From: Arcticibacterium sp047623945
GTDB lineage: Bacteria; Bacteroidota; Bacteroidia; Cytophagales; Spirosomataceae
Assembly (NCBI GenBank): GCA_047623945.1
Contig: JBLHOT010000005.1
Location: 1 to 64,000, forward strand
Direction of reading: 5' to 3'
Length of the DNA: 64,000 nt
Position 1 is the first letter of the stretch, and each line of letters begins with the position of its first letter. A program made the translations under genes and the position numbers. Shown piece by piece: positions 44,564-52,735 of the stretch. The notes under the pieces were generated by a model, which was not told where the DNA came from, searched no databases, and saw only the letters and a list, made by a program, of their open reading frames with translations.

Positions 44564-45316
44564 ATGGATTTAACACTGAAAATTTGGAGACAAAAAAATG
44601 CCACAGATAAGGGAGGCATTGTCGACTACAAAGTTTCCGATATATCCGAGCACATGTCATTCTTAGAAATGATGGATGTGCTAAATGAAGAATTGGTAGC
44701 CAAAAATGACGACCCAGTGGCTTTTGACCATGATTGTCGCGAAGGTATTTGCGGCTCATGTTCATTACATATCAATGGTGAACCACACGGCCCAGATAGT
44801 GGCACCACCACCTGTCAGTTACATATGCGTCGTTTTAAGGACGGGGACGAAATTTACATTGAGCCTTTCAGAGCCAAAGCTTTTCCTGTTATTAAGGATC
44901 TGATGGTAGACAGAAGTGCCTTCGACAGGATTCAACATGCTGGTGCCTTTATCTCTGTAAACACTTCTGGAAACACGCAAGATGCCAATGCTATTCCTAT
45001 TCCGAAGGCTGATGCAGACATGGCCTTTGATGCCGCTACATGCATAGGCTGTGGAGCCTGCGTAGCTTCCTGTAAAAATGCCTCGGCGATGCTATTTGTG
45101 TCGGCTAAGGTTTCTCAGTTCGCTCTATTACCTCAGGGTAAGGTGGAAGCTGCTGATAGAGCTAAAAATATGGTGAATCAAATGGACCTAGAGGGTTTTG
45201 GAAACTGTACCAATACAGGGGCTTGTGAGGTAGAATGTCCAAAAGGAATTTCACTAGAAAACATTGCTAGAATGAATAGAGAATACTTATCTGCTAGTCT
45301 AACTTCGGCGGACTAA
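44564..45316 (+). CDS. sdhB: Succinate dehydrogenase iron-sulfur subunit
   Basis: A 250-residue electron-transfer subunit. The 2Fe-2S cysteines are in CREGICGSCSLHING and the later TTCQLHM; the 4Fe-4S motif is CIGCGACVASCKN; the last cluster uses CTNTGACEVECPKG. It lies 7 bp after sdhA and completes the complex. A terminator follows after about 26 bp. Confidence 0.97.
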   Translation: MDLTLKIWRQKNATDKGGIVDYKVSDISEHMSFLEMMDVLNEELVAKNDDPVAFDHDCREGICGSCSLHINGEPHGPDSGTTTCQLHMRRFKDGDEIYIEPFRAKAFPVIKDLMVDRSAFDRIQHAGAFISVNTSGNTQDANAIPIPKADADMAFDAATCIGCGACVASCKNASAMLFVSAKVSQFALLPQGKVEAADRAKNMVNQMDLEGFGNCTNTGACEVECPKGISLENIARMNREYLSASLTSAD

Positions 45317-45342
45317 TCATTTTCAATGCTAATATTTATAAT

Positions 45343-45370
45343 AAAAGCCTTCCAAGTGGAAGGCTTTTAT
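45343..45370 (+). terminator. Rho-independent terminator of sdhCAB
   Basis: An 11-bp stem AAAAGCCTTCC/GGAAGGCTTTT with the loop AAGT lies just after sdhB. The T-run is short on the plus strand; A/T-rich sequence on the other side could also stop the convergent idi transcript. Confidence 0.82.
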
Positions 45371-45416
45371 TATGCCTTTTTCAAAGGTTTTGAAGTTGTA
45401 TCTTCTACACTTAGGA

Positions 45417-45926
45417 TTAAATCCTATCTAATATTTCTCTAAACCACACGCTATAGCTTTCAGGATCTGTTTTGATATCCTCCCTGATCTCCGAAACTTT
45501 CATCCACTTAAAATCTGCTACCTCTTCTGGATTTGCCACAAAAACATCATTATACTCGCCATAGAATACATGATCTATTTCGTGTTCGGTAAGCCCATTA
45601 TCAAATTCAGCATGATACTTGAAAGTGAATTTGTATTCCAAATCACAATCAAAACCCATCTCCTCTCCCAACCTTCTTCGTGCAGCTTCTTGCATTGTAT
45701 CCCCTTCATTAGGGTGACCGCAGCAAGCATTTGTCCATAGACCGGGAGAATGATATTTCCCAAACGCTCTTTGATGAATCAGCATCTCTCCATTTCTATT
45801 GAATATAAGAACTGAAAATGCTCTATGAAGCAATCCTAAAAGATGCACCTTTAGTTTTTCATCGTAACCAATGATCTCATCGGCTTCATTAACAAGGGCT
45901 ATATTTATTATCTCTGTTTTTGACAT
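45417..45926 (-). CDS. idi: Isopentenyl-diphosphate delta-isomerase, type 1
   Basis: A 169-residue Nudix-fold enzyme interconverting isopentenyl and dimethylallyl diphosphate, the isoprenoid building blocks used among others for menaquinone. The catalytic cysteine is in LWTNACCGHPNEGD (about residue 68-69), and the metal/acid glutamates are in LTEHEIDHVF (114 and 116). Length is typical. It is divergent from the sugar-acid cluster, with a 74-bp gap. Confidence 0.94.
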   Translation of the reverse strand: MSKTEIINIALVNEADEIIGYDEKLKVHLLGLLHRAFSVLIFNRNGEMLIHQRAFGKYHSPGLWTNACCGHPNEGDTMQEAARRRLGEEMGFDCDLEYKFTFKYHAEFDNGLTEHEIDHVFYGEYNDVFVANPEEVADFKWMKVSEIREDIKTDPESYSVWFREILDRI

Positions 45927-46000
45927 GTATTAAAGTGCTATTCTATCTTTATTTATAGGCAAAATCCCTAAATTTCGTCCTCAAACATTTTAAGCCAATT

Positions 46001-46843
46001 ATGAGACTATACAAAACGGGCAAAGGATTTATTATTGAAAACGAAGGCCAATACTATTTGTCGAAAGAAATCAACTGGGATTCTTTTATAAACAGGAAAG
46101 ACCTCTTTTTAGCTATTAACAGCGAAATTGACAAACTGGTTTCCGAAGATGGCCTAAAGCATATTATTTCTACTGAAGCTTTAGCCCCAATTCTTAACCA
46201 AGAAGTTTGGGCCTCTGGTGTTACTTATATGCGAAGTAAAAAAGCCAGAATGGAAGAATCTAAAGATTCAGGCGGCGGCGATTTTTACGATAAAGTATAT
46301 GACGCTGATAGACCAGAATTGTTTTTCAAGGCCACTGCGGATCGCGTAGTAGGACCTGGAGAAAACATTAGAATCAGAAAGGATTCTAAGTGGAATGTAC
46401 CCGAGCCAGAATTGACCCTATTTATCAATAGTTTTGGTCAAATTTCCGGATATACGGTAGGTAATGATGTGAGCAGCAGAGATATTGAAGGTGAAAACCC
46501 TTTGTATTTGCCGCAGGCCAAATCTTATGACAAAAGTGCAGCTTTAGGGCCATGCATCTATGTTTCGGCTTCACCCATTGACCCTTCTTCAACTATAACA
46601 TTAGAGATTTCAAGGTCAAATAAGACCCTATTTAAGGAATCTATTGAGATTAATCAGATGAAAAGAACTCATACTGATTTGGTAAAGTACCTCTACGCCG
46701 AATGTACTTTTAGTCAGGGATGTTTTTTAATGACTGGCACAGGTATAATTCCTGAAGATGAATTTTCGCTTCAAGTAGGCGACAAAGTAGATATTAGCAT
46801 TGAACATATAGGAACGCTTTCTAACACCGTAGAAACAAAATAA
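46001..46843 (+). CDS. FAH-superfamily enzyme, probable 2-keto-3-deoxy-pentonate dehydratase (XylX/KdaD-like)
   Basis: A 280-residue fumarylacetoacetate hydrolase-fold protein. Segments such as VWASGVTYMRSKKARMEES, DADRPELFFKATADRVVGPG and SSRDIEGENPLYLPQAK resemble Caulobacter XylX and archaeal KdaD, which dehydrate 2-keto-3-deoxy-xylonate/arabinonate to alpha-ketoglutarate semialdehyde. The next gene encodes the enzyme expected to use that product, which supports the reading. A 2,4-diketo-3-deoxyfuconate-type hydrolase is the main alternative. The stop lies 1 bp before the aldehyde dehydrogenase start. Confidence 0.78.
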   Translation: MRLYKTGKGFIIENEGQYYLSKEINWDSFINRKDLFLAINSEIDKLVSEDGLKHIISTEALAPILNQEVWASGVTYMRSKKARMEESKDSGGGDFYDKVYDADRPELFFKATADRVVGPGENIRIRKDSKWNVPEPELTLFINSFGQISGYTVGNDVSSRDIEGENPLYLPQAKSYDKSAALGPCIYVSASPIDPSSTITLEISRSNKTLFKESIEINQMKRTHTDLVKYLYAECTFSQGCFLMTGTGIIPEDEFSLQVGDKVDISIEHIGTLSNTVETK

Positions 46844-46844
46844 C

Positions 46845-48404
46845 ATGAGTTTATCTGGACAAAACATTATTGGCTTTGGTAATTCTTCCGAAGGAACTGT
46901 AGCTATACAAGCATTAAACCCTGTAACAGGAGATACCTTAGGACCTCTTTTTTATAGTGCCACTTTGGGCGAATTGTCAACTGCCACGGAATTAGCCAAA
47001 GATGCTTTCACCATTTACCGAAAAATAAGTGGTGAAGAAAAAGCCGGATTTCTAAGAAAAATAGCAGACGAAATAGAGGCTATTGGAGAAGAGTTAACCG
47101 CCAGATACGTCTCCGAAACTGGACTCCCAGAAGGCAGAGCCAATGGCGAAAGAGGTAGAACATGTGGGCAGCTCAGGTTGTTCGCAAGTTTATTAGAAGA
47201 AGGTTCATGGGTAGATGCCAAAATAGACCCAGCATTACCAAAAAGACAGCCTTTACCACGTGTGGATTTACGCTCCATGGAACGTCCATTAGGGCCCGTA
47301 GCCGTTTTTGGGGCTAGTAATTTTCCCTTAGCTTTTTCAGTAGCTGGAGGAGATACAGCTTCCGCATTAGCCGCAGGATGTCCTGTGATTTTCAAAGCTC
47401 ACCCAGCACATTTGGGTACTTCTGAATTAGTAGGAGCAGCCATTCAAAAAGCAGCTCAAGCGTGTGGAATGCCAAACGGTGTTTTCTCCATGCTTCATGG
47501 CGAACCAGAGCTCAGTCAAGCTTTGGTAAAAGACTCAAAAATTAAAGCTGTAGGCTTTACAGGTTCTTATAAGGTTGGCAAATTGCTTTTTGATATAGCC
47601 AACAATAGGCCAGAACCTATTCCAGTTTATTCTGAGATGGGCAGTACTAATCCTGTTTTTATACTTCCTAAAACGCTAGCTTCTCAAACCGAAAGCTTAG
47701 CTGAAAGTTATATCAACTCTGTGAATATGGGTGTAGGGCAATTCTGCACGAATCCAGGAGTATTATTGATTCAAAAGAATCAATCTTTCATAGACACTTT
47801 AGAGAGAAAAGCCAAAGAAGTTGCTGGTGGTAATATGCTAACTACGGGAATTAGAGATGCTTATAATTCTGGAGTATCTGAAGCTAAAAAATACACCAAG
47901 GTAATAGCCGTTGGTAAAAAGGCAGATGGCATCACAGGTGTAGAGCCTACCTTGCTTTTTGCCGATTATCAGACATTTAAAGATAATCCACAGCTAGATG
48001 AAGAGATTTTTGGCCCTACAAGCTTAGTGGTGGAAGGAAACTCCAAAGAAGAATATTTAGAGATAGCGAGAAACCTAGGCGGTCACTTAACGGCCACGGT
48101 GCATGGTTCAGAAGAAGAACTGATAGACTACACCGAACTTTTAGATATTTTAGAGCAAAAAGTCGGGAGGTTGATTATCAATGGATTCCCTACAGGTGTA
48201 GAGGTTTCTCATGCCATGGTGCACGGTGGGCCTTTCCCATCTACGACAAACAGTAGAAGTACTTCAGTGGGTACTGGAGCCATCACCAGATTCACCAGAC
48301 CTGTTTGTTTCCAAGACCTACCGGACTCCTTACTTCCAGACGAACTTAAGCAAGGCAATCCTTTAAAAATTTGGAGAAAGGTAGATGGCGAAACGAAGAA
48401 ATAA
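46845..48404 (+). CDS. Aldehyde dehydrogenase (NADP+), alpha-ketoglutarate semialdehyde type
   Basis: A 519-residue ALDH-superfamily enzyme. The catalytic Cys301 is in NMGVGQFCTNPGV and the general-base Glu264 in PVYSEMGSTNPVF; the cofactor region is FGASNFPLAFSVAGGDTAS followed by FKAHPAH. This layout is that of the NADP+ alpha-ketoglutarate semialdehyde (2,5-dioxopentanoate) dehydrogenases. It would convert the product of the preceding FAH-type enzyme into alpha-ketoglutarate. It is 1 bp from the gene before and 6 bp from the SDR gene after, so the three form an operon. Confidence 0.9.
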   Translation: MSLSGQNIIGFGNSSEGTVAIQALNPVTGDTLGPLFYSATLGELSTATELAKDAFTIYRKISGEEKAGFLRKIADEIEAIGEELTARYVSETGLPEGRANGERGRTCGQLRLFASLLEEGSWVDAKIDPALPKRQPLPRVDLRSMERPLGPVAVFGASNFPLAFSVAGGDTASALAAGCPVIFKAHPAHLGTSELVGAAIQKAAQACGMPNGVFSMLHGEPELSQALVKDSKIKAVGFTGSYKVGKLLFDIANNRPEPIPVYSEMGSTNPVFILPKTLASQTESLAESYINSVNMGVGQFCTNPGVLLIQKNQSFIDTLERKAKEVAGGNMLTTGIRDAYNSGVSEAKKYTKVIAVGKKADGITGVEPTLLFADYQTFKDNPQLDEEIFGPTSLVVEGNSKEEYLEIARNLGGHLTATVHGSEEELIDYTELLDILEQKVGRLIINGFPTGVEVSHAMVHGGPFPSTTNSRSTSVGTGAITRFTRPVCFQDLPDSLLPDELKQGNPLKIWRKVDGETKK

Positions 48405-48410
48405 AAAAAC

Positions 48411-49199
48411 ATGAATTTACATCTTAACGAGAAAGTCGTTATTGTTTCTGGCGGAGCCAAAGGCATTGGCGAAGGCATAGTAAGCCAGTTAGCTTTGGAG
48501 GGAGCCATACCCGTTATCATTGGTAGAAATGAGAAGGATAATCAAGCTTGCCTAGATAAGGTTTCTGCGGCGGGCGGTTTGGGTTTTGCTGTGAAAGCAG
48601 AACTCTCCAAACCGGAAGCTTGTGAGACGGCAATCAAAGAGGTCGTTGATAAATTTGGAAGAATAGATGGCCTCGTTAATAATGCTGGCTTGAATGATGG
48701 CGTAGGACTAGAGGACGGTAATTATAAAGATTTCATGCAGTCTCTTCATAACAACCTAGTACACTACTACTTGCTGGCTCATCACGCCCTTCCCTATCTA
48801 AAAAACACTAAGGGGAGTATTGTAAACATTACTTCTAAAGTAGCGGAAACCGGCCAAGGAGGTACATCGGCCTATGCTGCGGCGAATGGTGGCAGAAACG
48901 CTATGACCAGAGAATGGGCCGTAGAGTTATTGAAATATGGTATTCGAGTAAATGCTGTGGTGGTCGCAGAAAGCTATACGCCTATGTACGACAGATGGAT
49001 AAAGTCCCTTCCAAATGGCGAGCAGCAACTAGAAGAAATAAATAACAGAATACCTCTTGGCAACAGAATGACCACTGTAGAGGAGTTGGCAAATATGGTC
49101 GTATTCCTCCTCTCAAAAAGGTCTAGTCATACCACTGGGCAAATTATGCATGTAGACGGAGGCTATGTCCACCTTGACCGGTCGCTGATAAAAAAGTAG
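48411..49199 (+). CDS. SDR family oxidoreductase (L-fucose dehydrogenase-like), Lys-to-Asn at the catalytic site
   Basis: A 262-residue short-chain dehydrogenase resembling bacterial L-fucose dehydrogenases. The NAD loop SGGAKGIGEG (about 13-22), the NNAG motif and the C-terminal HTTGQIMHVDGGYVHLDRS are intact. The catalytic Ser142 (NITSK) and Tyr155 are present, but the Tyr-x-x-x-Lys motif reads Tyr-Ala-Ala-Ala-Asn (Asn159). It may oxidise the sugar that enters the pathway of the two preceding genes, act on another sugar, or have altered activity. It ends 1 bp from the convergent cytochrome gene. Confidence 0.85.
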   Translation: MNLHLNEKVVIVSGGAKGIGEGIVSQLALEGAIPVIIGRNEKDNQACLDKVSAAGGLGFAVKAELSKPEACETAIKEVVDKFGRIDGLVNNAGLNDGVGLEDGNYKDFMQSLHNNLVHYYLLAHHALPYLKNTKGSIVNITSKVAETGQGGTSAYAAANGGRNAMTREWAVELLKYGIRVNAVVVAESYTPMYDRWIKSLPNGEQQLEEINNRIPLGNRMTTVEELANMVVFLLSKRSSHTTGQIMHVDGGYVHLDRSLIKK

Positions 49200-49200
49200 A

Positions 49201-49590
49201 CTAAGGCTGTTTAAGTGGGTACCACTCGATTTTTTCTAAGTTTTCTCTTCGGCTTGCCTTGTTTTCTGGAGCGTAATATTTGGCCAGGTAATCTAAGATA
49301 GCGGGCTCTGATTCGCCCAAATTCCATAGGTTTTGAGTCTCTTGCATCCAAGTGATTTTCTCCTTCCAGCCTTCTCTGGTAAACCTATTCATGGAGATGA
49401 GTTTTGCAGAATGGCATCCCGTACATTGCCCTTTTACGAGCATCATGCTTTCATCTAAAAAAAGACCACTCTCCACATCTTTTTGGCCTTCCATTGTCAT
49501 GACATCTGCAACTGGTTGACTTGTTTTACAAGCAAGTAAAACCGAAACTATAAAAAGTGAAGCTCCTATTTTTCTTGATGCCGTACTCAT
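49201..49590 (-). CDS. Monohaem cytochrome c lipoprotein, probable sulfite dehydrogenase partner
   Basis: A 129-residue protein with lipobox LLAC (Cys21), so anchored in a membrane facing the periplasm. One haem-c site CTGCH lies at residues 56-60. It overlaps the upstream sulfite oxidase-type gene by 4 bp (ATGA), so the two are probably translated together. By analogy with SorAB, it likely accepts electrons from the molybdoenzyme and passes them to the respiratory chain. It is the last gene of a five-gene operon. Confidence 0.85.
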   Translation of the reverse strand: MSTASRKIGASLFIVSVLLACKTSQPVADVMTMEGQKDVESGLFLDESMMLVKGQCTGCHSAKLISMNRFTREGWKEKITWMQETQNLWNLGESEPAILDYLAKYYAPENKASRRENLEKIEWYPLKQP

Positions 49591-50828
49591 GAGTCAGTAA
49601 TTTTAACAGCTACTCTATGGCAGGAATTATTTAAATATCCTTTCGGATTCCAACCGGGAATCACCATCGGTTGAGCAGTCCCGTTGCTATCAGTGGCTTT
49701 GGCCCATACTTCATAGTAGCCTTCTTGTGGAAAACTAACCTCAGCTTGCCATTGCTGCCAAGCCAATCTATTGACAGGAGCTTTCAATTCACAATTTTGC
49801 CACGTTGCCCCAAAATCTATGGAGTACACTACATTTTTAACCTCCAAATCACCTGCCCACGCGTGCCCTCTAATTTTCAAGGTCTTGCCTTTGGCTAGCA
49901 TAGCTCCAGTTTTTGGCTGAGTTATTAGAGATTTTACAGGCATACTTTCTATGATTTTGAAATCTTCCTCAGGTACTTTTTGTCCTGGAGCCACCGGGTA
50001 TTTAGGAACCCTATAACTAGTTCCTGTCATTTTAGCTCCGTCGTGTTCTTTATCTCTTATGGAAATTCGCTCCAACCATTTTCCTGAAGTTGACGCCGGC
50101 CAGCCACCAATCACTAATCGTAAAGGATAGCCATTCATGCGTGGGATATCAGAGTCATTTAAGGCCCAAGCGATGAGAGATTCATCTTCTAAGGCTTTTG
50201 CCATAGGCACTCCTCTAGAAATGGGTTCTTTGTTTTCATCTCCACTCAGGTGACTGTCCGCAGCATGGTAACCTATATAAACGGCATCTGGCTTAATGCC
50301 TGCGTCTTCGAGCACGTCTTTCAATCTTACGCCCGTCCATTTTCCACAAGAAACCGCACCTTCTGTCCATTGATTTCCAGAAGCTGGTGGATTATAGCCA
50401 GCCCGACCATTTCCCCCACATTCTAAGGTCAAATGATAAGAATACTGCTTAAACTTCGATTTAAGTTCTTTGAGAGAATAGCTCTTTTTGTTTATAACAG
50501 ATTCCCCATCTATCTCTAGTGTCCAATTTTCTAAATTGACTTCTTCTGGCGGAATACCATTATTCCGAATAAACATTTTATCTCCTGGCGTAGTGGCGTC
50601 ATCCAGAAGATGGGGTGGCACCTGCACATTCCAAGGTTTATTATTGAGGATAATTAAATCTGGATGTTTACCTGGAAGTATATCTTCTAAATTCTCCTTT
50701 GACAAGCCCACAGGAATCACCCCTTTGGGTAATTTTTTGGCAAAAACGATATTTGCACCCAGCACACTTGTCATCGCTGTTAAAGCAGATGTTTTCAAAA
50801 AACCACGTCTATTCCAGATTGAGCTCAT
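49587..50828 (-). CDS. Sulfite oxidase-family molybdopterin enzyme (SorA/SoxC-like)
   Basis: A 413-residue periplasmic molybdoenzyme. The N-terminus carries a Tat signal (NRRGFLKTSALTA), as needed for export of a folded cofactor protein. The molybdenum-ligand cysteine is Cys137 in LTLECGGNGRAGYNPP. A C-terminal dimerisation (Mo-co dimer) domain begins near residue 290 (PVKSLITQPKTGAMLAKG). It probably oxidises sulfite to sulfate and hands electrons to the cytochrome c encoded downstream. It overlaps both neighbours by 4 bp. Confidence 0.88.
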   Translation of the reverse strand: MSSIWNRRGFLKTSALTAMTSVLGANIVFAKKLPKGVIPVGLSKENLEDILPGKHPDLIILNNKPWNVQVPPHLLDDATTPGDKMFIRNNGIPPEEVNLENWTLEIDGESVINKKSYSLKELKSKFKQYSYHLTLECGGNGRAGYNPPASGNQWTEGAVSCGKWTGVRLKDVLEDAGIKPDAVYIGYHAADSHLSGDENKEPISRGVPMAKALEDESLIAWALNDSDIPRMNGYPLRLVIGGWPASTSGKWLERISIRDKEHDGAKMTGTSYRVPKYPVAPGQKVPEEDFKIIESMPVKSLITQPKTGAMLAKGKTLKIRGHAWAGDLEVKNVVYSIDFGATWQNCELKAPVNRLAWQQWQAEVSFPQEGYYEVWAKATDSNGTAQPMVIPGWNPKGYLNNSCHRVAVKITDS

Positions 50829-51034
50829 TTTTTCTTACTTCTTATTAATTCAAAGATAAGCCAAAGCCATGGAGAACCATGCAGTATTAAGTCAAACCAA
50901 TCTCCACCATTCATTCCCTCGGCTCCGCCAAATAACCATTTCAGTTTACCAAAAAGATGAGGCTCTGGTAGAAAAGGAGCCAAGCCAAGCGTCAAACAAG
51001 CCACTAAAGGCATAAACCATTTTTTACTTCTCAT
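50825..51034 (-). CDS. Small two-helix membrane protein of the sulfur operon
   Basis: A 69-residue protein with two hydrophobic segments (about 7-24 and 48-64) and a basic C-terminus (RSKKK). The core reads GLAPFLPEPHLFGKLKWLF. I do not recognise a characterised family, though similar small proteins seem to occur in other bacteria. It overlaps the rhodanese gene before it and the sulfite oxidase gene after it, each by 4 bp (ATGA), so it is almost certainly translated and may help anchor or assemble the system. Confidence 0.7.
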   Translation of the reverse strand: MRSKKWFMPLVACLTLGLAPFLPEPHLFGKLKWLFGGAEGMNGGDWFDLILHGSPWLWLIFELIRSKKK

Positions 51035-51417
51035 TCTCCCAACCCTTTGTTTGCCAGTTGCCCGTAGCCCGCTCCTGTTAAATTATAGACTTTGAATCCA
51101 TTTTCACCCAGCACTTTTGCTGCTCTAGCACTTCGTCCGCCTACGGCACAATACACAAAGTAGGCTTTCGATTTATCCAATTTCTTTATGTTCTCCGCAA
51201 ATTGGACATCGTTAAAATTAACCTTCTCAGATTTCGTTAAAACACCGTTTGACCATTCGCCTGGAGTACGCACATCTAAAAGTTGGCCATTTTCTGTGCC
51301 TTGATAAGCTGTCACAAAATCATCCAACGAAAGATTTTTGACTTGAGAATTAGCCTCAGCACATGAAAACACACTGAGTACTAAAAGGTAAAAGAATAGG
51401 TGCTTAAAGTTCTTCAT
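51031..51417 (-). CDS. Rhodanese-like lipoprotein
   Basis: A 128-residue single-domain rhodanese. The signal peptide ends in the lipobox VFSC (Cys19), so the protein is periplasmic and lipid-anchored. The active-site loop is Cys90-Ala-Val-Gly-Gly-Arg-Ser in FVYCAVGGRSARAA, suited to carry a persulfide. It is encoded between the DUF2892-like protein and the small membrane protein, overlapping them by 14 and 4 bp. It may deliver or generate sulfite-level sulfur for the downstream oxidase. Confidence 0.88.
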   Translation of the reverse strand: MKNFKHLFFYLLVLSVFSCAEANSQVKNLSLDDFVTAYQGTENGQLLDVRTPGEWSNGVLTKSEKVNFNDVQFAENIKKLDKSKAYFVYCAVGGRSARAAKVLGENGFKVYNLTGAGYGQLANKGLGE

Positions 51418-51652
51418 AATTAATTTCTGTTTTAGAGTTTTCTACCACACTAACTTCACTATCATTGGAAGGAATACATGCCGCACAACCCGCATTCACT
51501 ACGGCTTGATACACAAAAAATGCTCCTACAGCCGAGAAGATATACTGTCCGTCAGATAAACTCGTAAATACGATGTAGCTTCCTAAAACCAGACGAAGTA
51601 CCCGCATAACGTTCCAGGGCTGTCTGAGGTAATCTAATATTGTCATATGCAT
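51404..51652 (-). CDS. DUF2892/YgaP-like transmembrane protein
   Basis: An 82-residue membrane protein, first gene of the sulfur operon. Two hydrophobic segments (about 17-31 and 36-53) resemble the membrane part of YgaP, in which a rhodanese domain and this segment are fused. Two cysteines stand at the end of the second helix (AGCAACIP). The C-terminal 25 residues are polar and acidic. The 3' end overlaps the rhodanese start by 14 bp. ATG at 51652 or 51646 may start translation. Confidence 0.7.
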   Translation of the reverse strand: MHMTILDYLRQPWNVMRVLRLVLGSYIVFTSLSDGQYIFSAVGAFFVYQAVVNAGCAACIPSNDSEVSVVENSKTEINYEEL

Positions 51653-51691
51653 TTAAATTTAGATACAATCTTAATCATTTAAAGGCGGAGT

Positions 51692-52537
51692 CTATTGAAC
51701 ATTTGTCACATGATAATCCATTAATCCTTCCAGAGCATCTGTCAGAAAAATGACATCATTATCAAAATACATCGCCAGTACTTTCTTGAGTTCATCTTGA
51801 AAGTAGTAAGCTATAGAACCTACAAAGCCAATAGTCTTATCCCCATTCAAATCATAGCCCACCAAATGATGTACAGCAAATGCTTCAAAGGCCGTTTCTA
51901 AGGTTTCTTTCGCCCATCTCTCTGATGACTGAGCACTAAAAAATGGAGCAAAGGAAGCAAAATAGGTATTTGGCCTATCCTCCGTTTTTAGCTTATCAAA
52001 GATATATTCTCTATCAAAAGCCCCATATTCTTGCTCAAAAGCAGCTAAAAGGTCTAATGGCAGTTCTTTTCTAAGATAGGCTTTCACCAGTCTTTTTCCT
52101 AAATCTGCTCCTCCTCCCTCATCACCTAACCAAAAGCCCAAAGAAGGTTGCTGTTTAATGATTTTGCCTTGGCCGTATATTCCAGTTGCCACGCCTGTGC
52201 CCAGAATACAAGCCACACCAGACTGTTTTTGAAAAAGAGCCCTTGCAGCTCCCAGAAAATCTGAAGATGAAGTGACAGTCACTTCCATTCCAAAAGATTG
52301 CTGCAGTAGCTTATTCATTCGCCCCGTCTTCTCCCTAGAAGAAATACCCGATCCGTAAAAATGAATTTCTGTAATTTCTACGACCAATTGATCTTTCACT
52401 TCGGACAGGTTAGCTAACACAGCATCATCCGACATATAATGCAGATTTATCCCAGGGCTTTCAAAAAAAGCTTTTGATGCTCCTGATCCATATCCCCATT
52501 TGGTCTTTGACGAACCACCGTCTGCTATTAGCTTCAT
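51692..52537 (-). CDS. BadF/BadG-type ATPase, N-acetylglucosamine kinase-like
   Basis: A 281-residue ASKHA-fold protein. The phosphate-1 loop IADGGSSKTKWGY at the N-terminus, LGTGVATGIYGQG and FWLGDEGGGADLGKRLV match the BadF/BadG/BcrA/BcrD family, whose Bacteroidota members of this size are usually called N-acetylglucosamine kinases. It would phosphorylate an amino sugar in the cytoplasm, for instance in cell-wall recycling. It is on the same strand as the sulfur operon, 39 bp upstream of it, but functionally unrelated. Confidence 0.82.
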   Translation of the reverse strand: MKLIADGGSSKTKWGYGSGASKAFFESPGINLHYMSDDAVLANLSEVKDQLVVEITEIHFYGSGISSREKTGRMNKLLQQSFGMEVTVTSSSDFLGAARALFQKQSGVACILGTGVATGIYGQGKIIKQQPSLGFWLGDEGGGADLGKRLVKAYLRKELPLDLLAAFEQEYGAFDREYIFDKLKTEDRPNTYFASFAPFFSAQSSERWAKETLETAFEAFAVHHLVGYDLNGDKTIGFVGSIAYYFQDELKKVLAMYFDNDVIFLTDALEGLMDYHVTNVQ

Positions 52538-52735
52538 GTTACTAAATTACTTCTAATCAGTTCATAAACCCATTTTAAATCTATTGCCAAAGCAGTGCTT
52601 TACTTTACGAATTTAAATGTCTAGTTTATCGCTATTTAACCCCTCAGTACGAATCTATAACGCATATTTCGGGTTGGACTGATTCCAGTACAATTATCCG
52701 TATTTTTGCCCACTATTTAGGGGTTTAGATTAGAA

